A stretch of DNA of 8,958 nucleotides from Bacillota bacterium (GTDB lineage: Bacteria; Bacillota; Clostridia; Acetivibrionales; DSM-1351), in assembly GCA_023412275.1 (NCBI GenBank), contig JAEYNY010000119.1:1-8958 (forward strand). The letters are read 5' to 3'. The position numbers and the translations under genes are program-made. Below, in pieces: positions 1 to 6,206 of the stretch (its first letter is position 1; every line of letters begins with the position of its first letter). The notes beneath the pieces were generated by a model, which saw nothing but the letters and a program-made list of their open reading frames with translations, had not been told where the DNA came from and did not search any database.

Positions 1-464
1 ATAATACCCTTGTACCTATGCATACAAAGGATGCTGACGAAAATGCAATAAGTTGGGTCACTGAACTGCAAAAAATAGGATTCAAGGTTTGTATACTTTC
101 AAATGCATCACTTAAAAGGGTAACAAGGTTCAACAAAGAAATGGCGGTAATGGCAATACCCAGAGCATATAAACCTGCAGGGAAAGCTTTTCTTATGGCA
201 GCTGAAAAGTTGGGGCTTGAGCCGGAAAAGGTAGCGGTTATCGGTGACCAGATATTTACCGATATATATGGGGGAAATAAAGTAAATATGCTTACAGTAC
301 TTGTAAAGCCTATTGATAAAAAAGAAATTTTGTATGTAAGGCTAAAAAGGCATATTGAAAAAAGAATCTTAAGTCGTTTTAGTAACGTACAAACGTCTAG
401 ACTGGAAGTAAGAAATGAATGGAAAAAGAAAAGGCTTCAAATAGAAAAAAGCCGTTTAAAATGA
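1..464 (+). CDS. YqeG-family HAD-IIIA phosphatase, 5' end cut by window edge
   Basis: This is the C-terminal part of a small cytoplasmic HAD-superfamily phosphatase. The frame is already open at base 3 and reads N-T-L-V-P just before the first ATG at 18. That is the tail of HAD motif I (D-x-D-N-T), so the real start lies left of the window, and the ATG at 18 should not be used. Motif II is seen as ILSNAS, motif III as the lysine in YKPAGKA, and motif IV as VIGDQIFTDIYGGN, whose acidic residues bind magnesium. The spacing and the G-D-Q-x-x-T-D form fit the YqeG group, which is related to yeast Gep4, a phosphatidylglycerophosphate phosphatase. The bacterial substrate is therefore an inference only. 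The C-terminal 50 residues are very basic. YqeG proteins are usually near 170 residues, so roughly 25 residues are missing. Its stop overlaps the aroE reading frame. Confidence 0.87.
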   Translation, partial: NTLVPMHTKDADENAISWVTELQKIGFKVCILSNASLKRVTRFNKEMAVMAIPRAYKPAGKAFLMAAEKLGLEPEKVAVIGDQIFTDIYGGNKVNMLTVLVKPIDKKEILYVRLKRHIEKRILSRFSNVQTSRLEVRNEWKKKRLQIEKSRLK

Positions 465-481
465 CATCGGGGGGCAAGCCA

Positions 482-1366
482 ATGGACTTGGTAGAAATTG
501 TTAACGGAAAAACACAGTTGTATGGTGTGCTTGGTAATCCAATTGAGCATACAAAGTCACCTTTTATTCATAATACACTATTTAAAAAATTTGGGATAAA
601 TGCTGTATATTTACCTGTACTTGTTGAAAACGGAAAGTTGGAACAGGTCATGGATGGATTAAGAGGCATAAACTTTTTAGGTTTTAACGTAACTGTTCCA
701 TATAAAAAAGACGTTATAAAATACCTGGATGAGGTTTCAGCAGAGGGTATGCTTATGGGCGCAATTAATACCGTAAAAAAACAAAACGGAAGGTTCATAG
801 GATCTAATACAGATGCTGAAGGTTTTGTCAGAGACTTTTGCGATGGCTTTGAAACCACATTTAAGGGTAAGAGAGTAATGCTATTGGGAGCAGGAGGAAC
901 GTCAAGGGCTATTGCTGTAAGACTTGCAACTGAGGGTATAGAACATTTGACAATAGTAAACAGGACAGAAGCCAACGCAAAAAGTATTTCTGATCTTATA
1001 AACAGCAATTTCGGAAACATTGTTAGTACAATGCTTCCGAAGAAAGACAAACTTGATAAAGAACTTGAAAATAACCAGATTGTTATAAATACAACACCTG
1101 CCGGCATGAGTACATACCTTGATTCTACTCCATTTGATATTGATTTTAACTTTAACGGAACTCAGTTGGTATATGATGTACTATATGTACCTAAGAAAAC
1201 AAGATTTCTAATACAGGCAGAAAATGCGGGATGCAGAATAAGAAACGGATTTGGTATGCTGATAAATCAAGGAGTTTCATCTTTTGAGATTTGGACTGGT
1301 ATGCAGGTTGAAAGAAAACAAACCAATGAACTTTTAAAAATTATAGAAAATATAGAGGGATTTTGA
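482..1366 (+). CDS. aroE: Shikimate dehydrogenase (NADP+)
   Basis: AroE reduces 3-dehydroshikimate to shikimate with NADPH in the cytoplasm, the fourth step of the common aromatic pathway. Numbering from the ATG at 482 (294 residues, close to the usual 270-290), the substrate site is H-T-K-S-P at 23-27, catalytic Lys75 lies in VTVPYK, Asn96 in AINTV and catalytic Asp111 in SNTDAEGF. The nucleotide-binding loop is GAGGTSRA at 136-143, followed by NRT at 160-162, which favours NADP. NTTPAGM (203-209) and the final GMLINQG...WTG block complete the fold. The first serine of the usual S-x-S pair is a threonine. Three ATG starts are possible: 419 (315 residues), 461 (an ATGA overlap with the yqeG stop, suggesting coupling) and 482. 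I chose 482 because a run of G at 469-474 gives it the best-spaced ribosome site and homology begins just after it. The identity is secure but the start is not. Confidence 0.96.
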   Translation: MDLVEIVNGKTQLYGVLGNPIEHTKSPFIHNTLFKKFGINAVYLPVLVENGKLEQVMDGLRGINFLGFNVTVPYKKDVIKYLDEVSAEGMLMGAINTVKKQNGRFIGSNTDAEGFVRDFCDGFETTFKGKRVMLLGAGGTSRAIAVRLATEGIEHLTIVNRTEANAKSISDLINSNFGNIVSTMLPKKDKLDKELENNQIVINTTPAGMSTYLDSTPFDIDFNFNGTQLVYDVLYVPKKTRFLIQAENAGCRIRNGFGMLINQGVSSFEIWTGMQVERKQTNELLKIIENIEGF

Positions 1367-1367
1367 A

Positions 1368-1400
1368 AAAATTACCGAAATGATTAATGTATGTAATTTT
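1368..1400. repeat. AT-rich inverted repeat between aroE and comFB
   Basis: Eight-base arms AAAATTAC (1368-1375) and GTAATTTT (1393-1400) are perfect inverted complements separated by 17 bases. The arms have only one G-C pair each, so the stem would be weak. No T tract follows it on the plus strand. It could be a minor hairpin, an operator or chance in AT-rich DNA. No convincing promoter for comFB was found nearby, so comFB may be read through from aroE. Confidence 0.3.
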
Positions 1401-1426
1401 ATAAGTTGGTATAAGGGGATGAAAGC

Positions 1427-1693
1427 ATGGTAACGTTAAAAAATTATATGGAAGAAGTTGTATTCAATCTCATAGACGGCGTCCTGGACGATATTAACAT
1501 GTGCAAATGCGAATTGTGTGTTAAGGATATAGCTGCTCTTGCTCTTAACAGCCTTCCTCCGAAATACATTGCCTCTGAAAAAGGCGAGCTGTATTCAAAA
1601 GTAAACAGTTTAAGAAACCAATTTGAGGTAGATGTCATTTCAGCTATTACAAAAGCAGCAGTTCTTGTTAAAGAAGCACCCAGACACAAATAA
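1427..1693 (+). CDS. ComFB-family small cysteine-containing protein
   Basis: An 88-residue cytoplasmic protein matching the ComFB family. It opens with the typical NYMEEVV, has the cysteine cluster C26-x-C28-x-x-C31 followed by DIAALALN and LPPKY, a GELYSKV segment, and ends in PRH. The Bacillus subtilis founder is the middle gene of the late competence comF operon, but it has no proven role in DNA uptake. Its structure showed zinc held by cysteines. Cyanobacterial family members have been reported as cyclic-dinucleotide receptors, so a signalling role is possible. No ComFA helicase or ComFC partner is visible here, so the competence name should not be taken as function. The ATG has a clear ribosome site, AAGGGG, at about 1413-1418. 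The gene follows aroE by 60 bp on the same strand, and its stop lies 8 bp from the converging dedA stop. Confidence 0.88.
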   Translation: MVTLKNYMEEVVFNLIDGVLDDINMCKCELCVKDIAALALNSLPPKYIASEKGELYSKVNSLRNQFEVDVISAITKAAVLVKEAPRHK

Positions 1694-1701
1694 CTCAATA
1701 A

Positions 1702-2346
1702 TTATTTATTTCCCATAGATTTATTGCTCTCTTTGCGGGAAGAAATAATCTTGTAAATTACAAATAGGACAATGCAGATTAAAATCAGTGCTATTACTAT
1801 ATTTTCAAAACCCTTAAAATACGGCCTGATTTTAGTCTCATAATCCTTTCCGAACACAAAACCAAGATAAATCAGAGTAAAATTCCATGGGAGCATTCCA
1901 ATAGTAGAGAAAATAATAAACTTGAATTTGTTTATTTTAGCAATTCCAGCCGGTAAAGAAATAAATGTTCTAATTACAGGAAGAAGCCTTCCGAGACACA
2001 CAGCCAGCATACCTCTTTTTTTAAATACCTCTTCTGCTTTATAAAAATTCTTTTCCGATACAAAAAAGTACTTTCCATATTTAAGTATAAAAGGCCTGCC
2101 ACCATAAGAACCAACAAAATATGCAATCATAGAACCAATAAGACTGCCCACAGCAGCAGCAATGTTTGCTTCCAGAAGAGTAATGCTTCCCTGTGAAGCC
2201 ATCATTCCTCCGAAAGGCAGTATAATTTCACTGGGAAGAGGAATACAACTGCTTTCAAAGAGCATCCAAAGCCCAATTCCCCAGATTCCCATACCTTCAA
2301 TGATATCTATTAAAGGCATTAAAATATTATGAATAATAGTAGTCAT
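1702..2346 (-). CDS. DedA-family integral membrane protein
   Basis: A 214-residue multi-pass membrane protein of the DedA/VTT (SNARE-associated) family. The diagnostic blocks are present: FESSCIPLPSE at 30-40 with acidic Glu31 and Glu40, a glycine-rich re-entrant stretch at 45-80, and GRLLPVIRTFISLPAGIAK at 119-137 with Arg120 and Arg126, the residues that match functionally important arginines in Escherichia coli family members. Hydrophobic segments lie near 17-32, 60-80, 142-165 and 183-201, with a basic tail. DedA proteins of several Gram-positives have been shown to recycle undecaprenyl phosphate across the membrane, while others affect proton-motive force and drug tolerance. Lipid translocation is therefore a family-based inference. 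A strong ribosome site TAAGGAG (2354-2360, read on the minus strand) fixes the start. It lies 17 bp after the LCP gene, so the two are very likely one transcript. No terminator was seen after its stop. Confidence 0.93.
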   Translation of the reverse strand: MTTIIHNILMPLIDIIEGMGIWGIGLWMLFESSCIPLPSEIILPFGGMMASQGSITLLEANIAAAVGSLIGSMIAYFVGSYGGRPFILKYGKYFFVSEKNFYKAEEVFKKRGMLAVCLGRLLPVIRTFISLPAGIAKINKFKFIIFSTIGMLPWNFTLIYLGFVFGKDYETKIRPYFKGFENIVIALILICIVLFVIYKIISSRKESNKSMGNK

Positions 2347-2363
2347 TTTTACACTCCTTAATT

Positions 2364-3497
2364 TTATCCCTTTGATGTTCCTTTAGTGTCGGTATCAGTA
2401 TTTGAGGGATTTTGTTTCTTAATAGCAGGCTTTTTTTTCACAACAGGAGGAGCTTTTACTTCATCCTCATCATCGTTACTTTCATCAGGAACATACAGTT
2501 CACCTGAAGGCGTTGCTATCCCATTAGCAGAATAAAAGTAATTCTCAACTATATCTGCTGCCGGAAGTGATTCTTTTGTCTCAATATTGATTAAATTGCC
2601 GTTGTATACGTAGTACCATCCTTTATTTATAACCTTGTCTTCACCGTCAAGACGGAAAGAATTAAAGTTGTCAGGCGAAATACTTATAAGCCCGGAGGTC
2701 ATTTTTAAAGCATCCGATAAAGTCATATTAGTTATAATATTTTCAAAGGCATAATTAAGCACAGGGTTTAGCTTGGGAATATTTTGTACCTTTAGCTTTT
2801 GTTTTATAAATTCCTTTATAAACTTCATCTGCATCTCAGTTCTCTTTATATCACTACCGTCATAAAATTCCATTAACTCTTTGGTGTAATGTTCGCCGTT
2901 TGGTTTTCTGAAACGGAGTAATTGTTCAACCTTGTCGCCGTCCAGCAACTGATAGCCTTTTTTCAAATTTATATGAAGATTTTGAGTAGGGTCATCATAC
3001 TTCATATTAACCGGAACGTCAAAATAAACTCCCCCAAGCATATCTGTAATTTTTTTGATTGCGGAAATATTAATATGCACATAATAGTTGATATTGATTC
3101 CCGTTAAGTTACTTACAATCTCAGCAGAATATCTTGCACCTTCGTGGTTTCGTCCTCCAGCTGCGTAAGCAGCGTTGATTTTTGGAAGTATATTGTTTTT
3201 TAATTTAACCTTAGTATCTCTAGGTATTGTAACGATACTTATCTGGTTTTTTTCGGGATTATAATTTGCTACCAACATTGAATCCGTATTACCGCTGGAC
3301 TTGTCACCAACCAGAAGGAAGAAATTCATAGGTTCTTTATTGGTAGTAGCGTTTAGCCCTTGAAGTATCGCAGGAACAGCATTGTTGCCGAGTGATCCCG
3401 TTACACTGTTTGCATAATAAAGAAAAACTGCTCCCATTCCAAAAAGAAACAAGCCTACTACTAAAGTAATTATATAAGTGAATTTTCTAGTGTTCAT
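2364..3497 (-). CDS. LytR-CpsA-Psr (LCP) family cell-wall glycopolymer ligase
   Basis: A 377-residue membrane-anchored extracellular enzyme of the LCP family. Such proteins transfer teichoic acids, capsule or other glycopolymers from an undecaprenyl-pyrophosphate carrier to peptidoglycan. It has a short cytoplasmic start with Arg4 and Lys5, one membrane segment (about 8-28) and the LCP domain from about 58. Conserved blocks are VGDKSSGNTDSMLV (Asp72), TIPRDT (Arg93, Asp94), KINAAYAAGG, a GGVYFDV stretch, the LLRFR segment and SDIKRTEMQ, all expected around the pyrophosphate and lipid pocket. The C-terminal tail is low complexity, first acidic (DESNDDEDE) then rich in Lys, Pro and Thr, probably wall-spanning. 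I chose the ATG at 3497 because AAGAGGT (3504-3510) sits six bases upstream. A TTG at 3536 would add 13 residues but has no ribosome site. The actual polymer cannot be told from sequence. Confidence 0.92.
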   Translation of the reverse strand: MNTRKFTYIITLVVGLFLFGMGAVFLYYANSVTGSLGNNAVPAILQGLNATTNKEPMNFFLLVGDKSSGNTDSMLVANYNPEKNQISIVTIPRDTKVKLKNNILPKINAAYAAGGRNHEGARYSAEIVSNLTGININYYVHINISAIKKITDMLGGVYFDVPVNMKYDDPTQNLHINLKKGYQLLDGDKVEQLLRFRKPNGEHYTKELMEFYDGSDIKRTEMQMKFIKEFIKQKLKVQNIPKLNPVLNYAFENIITNMTLSDALKMTSGLISISPDNFNSFRLDGEDKVINKGWYYVYNGNLINIETKESLPAADIVENYFYSANGIATPSGELYVPDESNDDEDEVKAPPVVKKKPAIKKQNPSNTDTDTKGTSKG

Positions 3498-3596
3498 TAT
3501 CAGACCTCTTATAAGTTTATTGTTTACAGTCAGCAATTATTATATCATATATTTATATATAATTTCTAAAAATAATCTATTCTGGTGCATAATTAA

Positions 3597-3622
3597 AAGT
3601 TTGTTCAAAATTAAACAAGTTT
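3597..3622. promoter_or_regulatory. Imperfect dyad, possible operator in divergent region
   Basis: In the region between the divergent LCP and iorA genes, 18 of 26 bases obey two-fold symmetry. The core arms are TTGTT (3601-3605) and AACAA (3614-3618), with matching AA/TT outside and inside. Half-sites about 13 bases apart would suit a dimeric helix-turn-helix regulator. It lies about 50 bases upstream of the iorA -35 element. The local sequence is AT-rich, so chance symmetry is a real alternative. The rest of 3498-3770 shows only the iorA promoter and AT-rich DNA. I saw no convincing minus-strand promoter for the LCP gene. Confidence 0.3.
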
Positions 3623-3672
3623 AAAACAACAAAAAACACCCTGTATAGTGCTAAATGTGTCGAATTTCTTCA

Positions 3673-3701
3673 TTTACTTTAGAGTGATAATACTTTATAA
3701 T
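3673..3701 (+). promoter_or_regulatory. Sigma-A-type promoter for the iorA operon
   Basis: A perfect -10 hexamer TATAAT (3696-3701) is preceded after exactly 17 bases by TTTACT (3673-3678), which matches four of six positions of the -35 consensus. Transcription would start near 3708, giving an untranslated leader of about 63 nt before the iorA ATG. This is the only well-formed promoter seen upstream of the iorA-iorB-paaK-ACT series. Confidence 0.65.
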
Positions 3702-3770
3702 AATAAACAATGTATGCTGATTGTAATCAAGTATTACAATAATTAATCAAATAGAGATGGGGGAATATCA

Positions 3771-5507
3771 ATGAAAAAACTCATGCTCGGCAATGAAGCC
3801 GTGGCAAGAGGAGCATATGAGGCAGGCTGTTCAGTAGCGGCTGCTTATCCGGGAACTCCTAGTACGGAAATTACTGAATACATATCAAAATATGACGAAA
3901 TATATTCAGAGTGGGCACCAAATGAAAAGGTGGCACTCGAGGTAGCTATAGGTTCATCCATCGGAGGCGCAAGATCCATATGTTCCATGAAACACGTAGG
4001 ACTTAATGTTGCAGCAGACCCTCTTTTTACCGTGTCTTACACTGGTGTAAACGGAGGTCTTGTTATAATGGTTGCTGATGACCCTGGGATGCACAGTTCT
4101 CAGAACGAGCAGGACAGTAGGTTTTATGCAAGGTCATCAAAGGTTCCTATGCTTGAACCTTCCGACTCTCAGGAATGTAAGGACTTCGTAAAACAGGCAT
4201 TCTCCATAAGTGAGACATTTGACTGTCCTGTAATCGTCAGACTTTCCACCAGGGTATCCCATTCCCAAAGTGCTGTTGAACTGAGCGATAAAGAAGATTA
4301 CAAATTAAAACAATATTCCAAGGATGCAAACAAATATGTCATGATGCCTGCTATGGCCAGAAAAAGGCATGTTGAAGTTGAAAAAAGAATGGCTGCTTTG
4401 AGAGAGTTCTCAAATGATAGCGGACTTAACAAAGTTGAAATGGCAAGCAAAGACATCGGCGTTATAACCAGCGGAATTTCATATCAGTATGTAAAAGAAG
4501 CGATGCCTGATGCATCTGTTTTAAAAATAGGAATGGTACACCCAATTCCTGAAAAACTCATTGCTGATTTTGCAGCAAATATAAAAACTCTCTATATAGT
4601 AGAAGAATTGGAACCATTCTTTGAAAATCAAATTAAAAAAATGGGCATAAAAGTAATAGGTAAGGAAAAGCTTCCTGTAATCGGCGAGTTTAGTGCTCAA
4701 CTTGTTGCGGAAAAACTCCTTGATAAAAAGTTTGATTCTCAGGAAGCTTCTAATAATGCCGTTCCGGTAAGACCACCTGTAATGTGTCCGGGATGTCCTC
4801 ATAGAGGCATGTTCTATGTTCTCAAAAAATTGGGTCTCACCGTAAGCGGCGACATCGGCTGTTATACTCTTGGTGCATTGCCTCCTAATGAAGCAATGGA
4901 TATATGCGTGTGCATGGGAGCAAGCATTGGTGTGGCACACGGACTGGAAAAAGCACGTGGAGCCGAATTCAGGAAAAAGACCGTAGCAGTTATCGGCGAC
5001 TCAACTTTTATACATTCAGGTATTACGGGTTTAATAGATATCGTATATAATAAAGGTAACTCCACTGTAATTATTCTTGACAATTCAATTACAGGTATGA
5101 CGGGTCACCAGCATAATCCAACAACCGGATTTACAATAAAGGGTGAGCCTACAAAACAGGTAGATCTTGAACTTCTTTGCAAATCTGTGGGTGTTGACAG
5201 GGTTACTGTTGTAGATCCTTTTAATATAAAGGAATTTGAGAAGGTTGTAAAAGCTGAAATAGATGCAGACGAACCTTCGGTAATAATTTCTCAGCGTCCT
5301 TGTGCACTTTTAAAAAATGTTAAATATGAAGGAAGCCACAGAATAATACAGGATAAATGTAAAAAGTGCAGAATGTGTATGAAAATAGGATGCCCGGCCA
5401 TAGTTGAAAAGGGAGATCACCTTGAAATAAACCCTGCACTTTGTGTAGGTTGCAAACTTTGCACCAAGATATGCGGATTCGGTGCTATCGAAAGGGCAGG
5501 TGAATAA
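3771..5507 (+). CDS. iorA: Indolepyruvate ferredoxin oxidoreductase, alpha subunit
   Basis: The large subunit of the oxygen-sensitive cytoplasmic enzyme that converts aryl-pyruvates (indolepyruvate, phenylpyruvate, hydroxyphenylpyruvate) and CoA to aryl-acetyl-CoA, CO2 and reduced ferredoxin. At 578 residues it has normal family length. The N-terminal pyrimidine-binding transketolase-like domain contains AYPGTPSTEI near 25-34 and the MVADDPGMHSSQNEQDSR block. A linker domain follows. The TPP-binding domain begins near MCPGCPHRG (338-346) and holds GDST at 409-412 and DNSITGMTG at 437-445, the magnesium-pyrophosphate site. A two-cluster ferredoxin domain closes the protein, with Cys530, 533, 536 and 541, and Cys558, 561, 564 and 568, so two 4Fe-4S clusters are expected. 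The ATG follows a G-rich ribosome site at 3759-3763. The gene is first of an apparent four-gene operon and its stop nearly touches iorB. Substrate preference among aromatic 2-oxoacids is inferred from the family. Confidence 0.97.
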   Translation: MKKLMLGNEAVARGAYEAGCSVAAAYPGTPSTEITEYISKYDEIYSEWAPNEKVALEVAIGSSIGGARSICSMKHVGLNVAADPLFTVSYTGVNGGLVIMVADDPGMHSSQNEQDSRFYARSSKVPMLEPSDSQECKDFVKQAFSISETFDCPVIVRLSTRVSHSQSAVELSDKEDYKLKQYSKDANKYVMMPAMARKRHVEVEKRMAALREFSNDSGLNKVEMASKDIGVITSGISYQYVKEAMPDASVLKIGMVHPIPEKLIADFAANIKTLYIVEELEPFFENQIKKMGIKVIGKEKLPVIGEFSAQLVAEKLLDKKFDSQEASNNAVPVRPPVMCPGCPHRGMFYVLKKLGLTVSGDIGCYTLGALPPNEAMDICVCMGASIGVAHGLEKARGAEFRKKTVAVIGDSTFIHSGITGLIDIVYNKGNSTVIILDNSITGMTGHQHNPTTGFTIKGEPTKQVDLELLCKSVGVDRVTVVDPFNIKEFEKVVKAEIDADEPSVIISQRPCALLKNVKYEGSHRIIQDKCKKCRMCMKIGCPAIVEKGDHLEINPALCVGCKLCTKICGFGAIERAGE

Positions 5508-5508
5508 G

Positions 5509-6084
5509 GTGAAAAAATTAAATCTTCTTATAGTTGGCGTTGGTGGACAGGGAACACTCCTGGCCAGCAGAATACTAGGAACAGTTGCATTAAAACTGAA
5601 TTTTGACGTTAAGGTCTCAGAGGTACATGGTATGTCTCAGAGAGGCGGTAGCGTAGTTACATATGTAAAGTATGGAGAAAAGGTATATTCACCTCTCATT
5701 GAAAAGGGCGAGGCTGATCTCATTATTGCCTTCGAACAGTTGGAAGCACTCAGATGGGTGGAGTATCTCCATCAGGACGGCAAGATGATAGTGAATGAGC
5801 AGGAAATTGATCCAATGCCTGTAATTATAGGAAAAGCTAAGTATCCTGAAAAAATACTCGATACATTAAACACATCATATAAAATTTACTCACTTGACGC
5901 ACTTAAAATAGCCAGAGAATGTGGAACAATAAAGGCGGTAAATATTGTTCTATTGGGAGTAATGGCGAAATTAGCAGGTATTGATAAAAACATATTTATG
6001 GAAGCCATAAACGAGGTTGTTCCTGCAAAGGTGCTAGATGTAAATATCAAAGCCTTTGAGGAAGGATACAATTATCATAATTAG
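5509..6084 (+). CDS. iorB: Indolepyruvate ferredoxin oxidoreductase, beta subunit
   Basis: The small gamma-domain subunit that pairs with IorA to complete the 2-oxoacid:ferredoxin oxidoreductase. At 191 residues it has the usual size and carries no iron-sulfur motif, as expected because the clusters sit in IorA. The opening LLIVGVGGQGTLLASRIL is the hallmark glycine-rich block, and VHGMSQRGGSVVTYVKYG is the second conserved block of the pyruvate/ketoisovalerate oxidoreductase gamma family. The start is GTG at 5509, one base after the iorA stop, served by AGG within AAGGGCAGG about 8-10 bases upstream. GTG codons at 5482 and 5500 in the same frame would overlap iorA and add non-conserved residues, so they are less likely. 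The near-zero spacing implies translational coupling, which suits a fixed subunit ratio. Confidence 0.95.
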   Translation: MKKLNLLIVGVGGQGTLLASRILGTVALKLNFDVKVSEVHGMSQRGGSVVTYVKYGEKVYSPLIEKGEADLIIAFEQLEALRWVEYLHQDGKMIVNEQEIDPMPVIIGKAKYPEKILDTLNTSYKIYSLDALKIARECGTIKAVNIVLLGVMAKLAGIDKNIFMEAINEVVPAKVLDVNIKAFEEGYNYHN

Positions 6085-6090
6085 AATTTA

Positions 6091-6198
6091 AGCCTATTGC
6101 TTTTGTGTGGGGCTACATTTTGTAAGTAAACCCTGAAAGCCATTCCGAGTGGGATGATGGCAAAAGAATATATAAATTATATTTATTCTTGGGAGGGT
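6091..6198 (+). promoter_or_regulatory. Potentially structured leader upstream of paaK
   Basis: The 122-nt gap between iorB and paaK is unusually long for this operon and rich in complementary segments. AGCC (6091-6094) can pair with GGCT (6111-6114). In its loop, CTTTTG (6100-6105) complements CAAAAG (6161-6166), a possible pseudoknot. CATTCC (6141-6146) pairs with GGGATG (6151-6156) around a GAGT loop, extended by G-C pairs 6139-6161 and 6140-6160. AAGAATA (6164-6170) pairs with TATTCTT (6184-6190), ending directly at the ribosome site. ACCCT (6130-6134) complements AGGGT (6194-6198) within that ribosome site, GGGAGGGTGA. Not all can form at once, which would suit a switch. I do not recognise a known riboswitch consensus. 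The pairings are read by eye and not computed. Confidence 0.4.
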
Positions 6199-6206
6199 GA
6201 AATGTT

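Noticed and set aside
568..1107. Long minus-strand open frame inside aroE
   Set aside because: It is a mirror of the well-conserved aroE coding sequence, has no ribosome site and no recognisable domain.
3534..3536. TTG start for the LCP gene, 13 residues upstream of the chosen ATG
   Set aside because: No ribosome site precedes it, whereas the ATG at 3497 has AAGAGGT at ideal spacing and directly precedes the membrane segment.
4521..5083. Two minus-strand open frames inside iorA
   Set aside because: They run opposite a fully conserved enzyme and read as low-quality Cys/His/Phe-rich translation with no family resemblance.
6097..6126. Internal promoter TTGCTT-18-TGTAAG upstream of paaK
   Set aside because: Only three and four of six consensus positions match; too weak to list as a feature.
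6121..6165. Resemblance to a c-di-GMP (GEMM) riboswitch from AAACC...GAAAG...GTGGGA
   Set aside because: The essential GACGCAAAGCC-type segment and second helix are absent and the order of parts differs, so only a generic structured leader is claimed.
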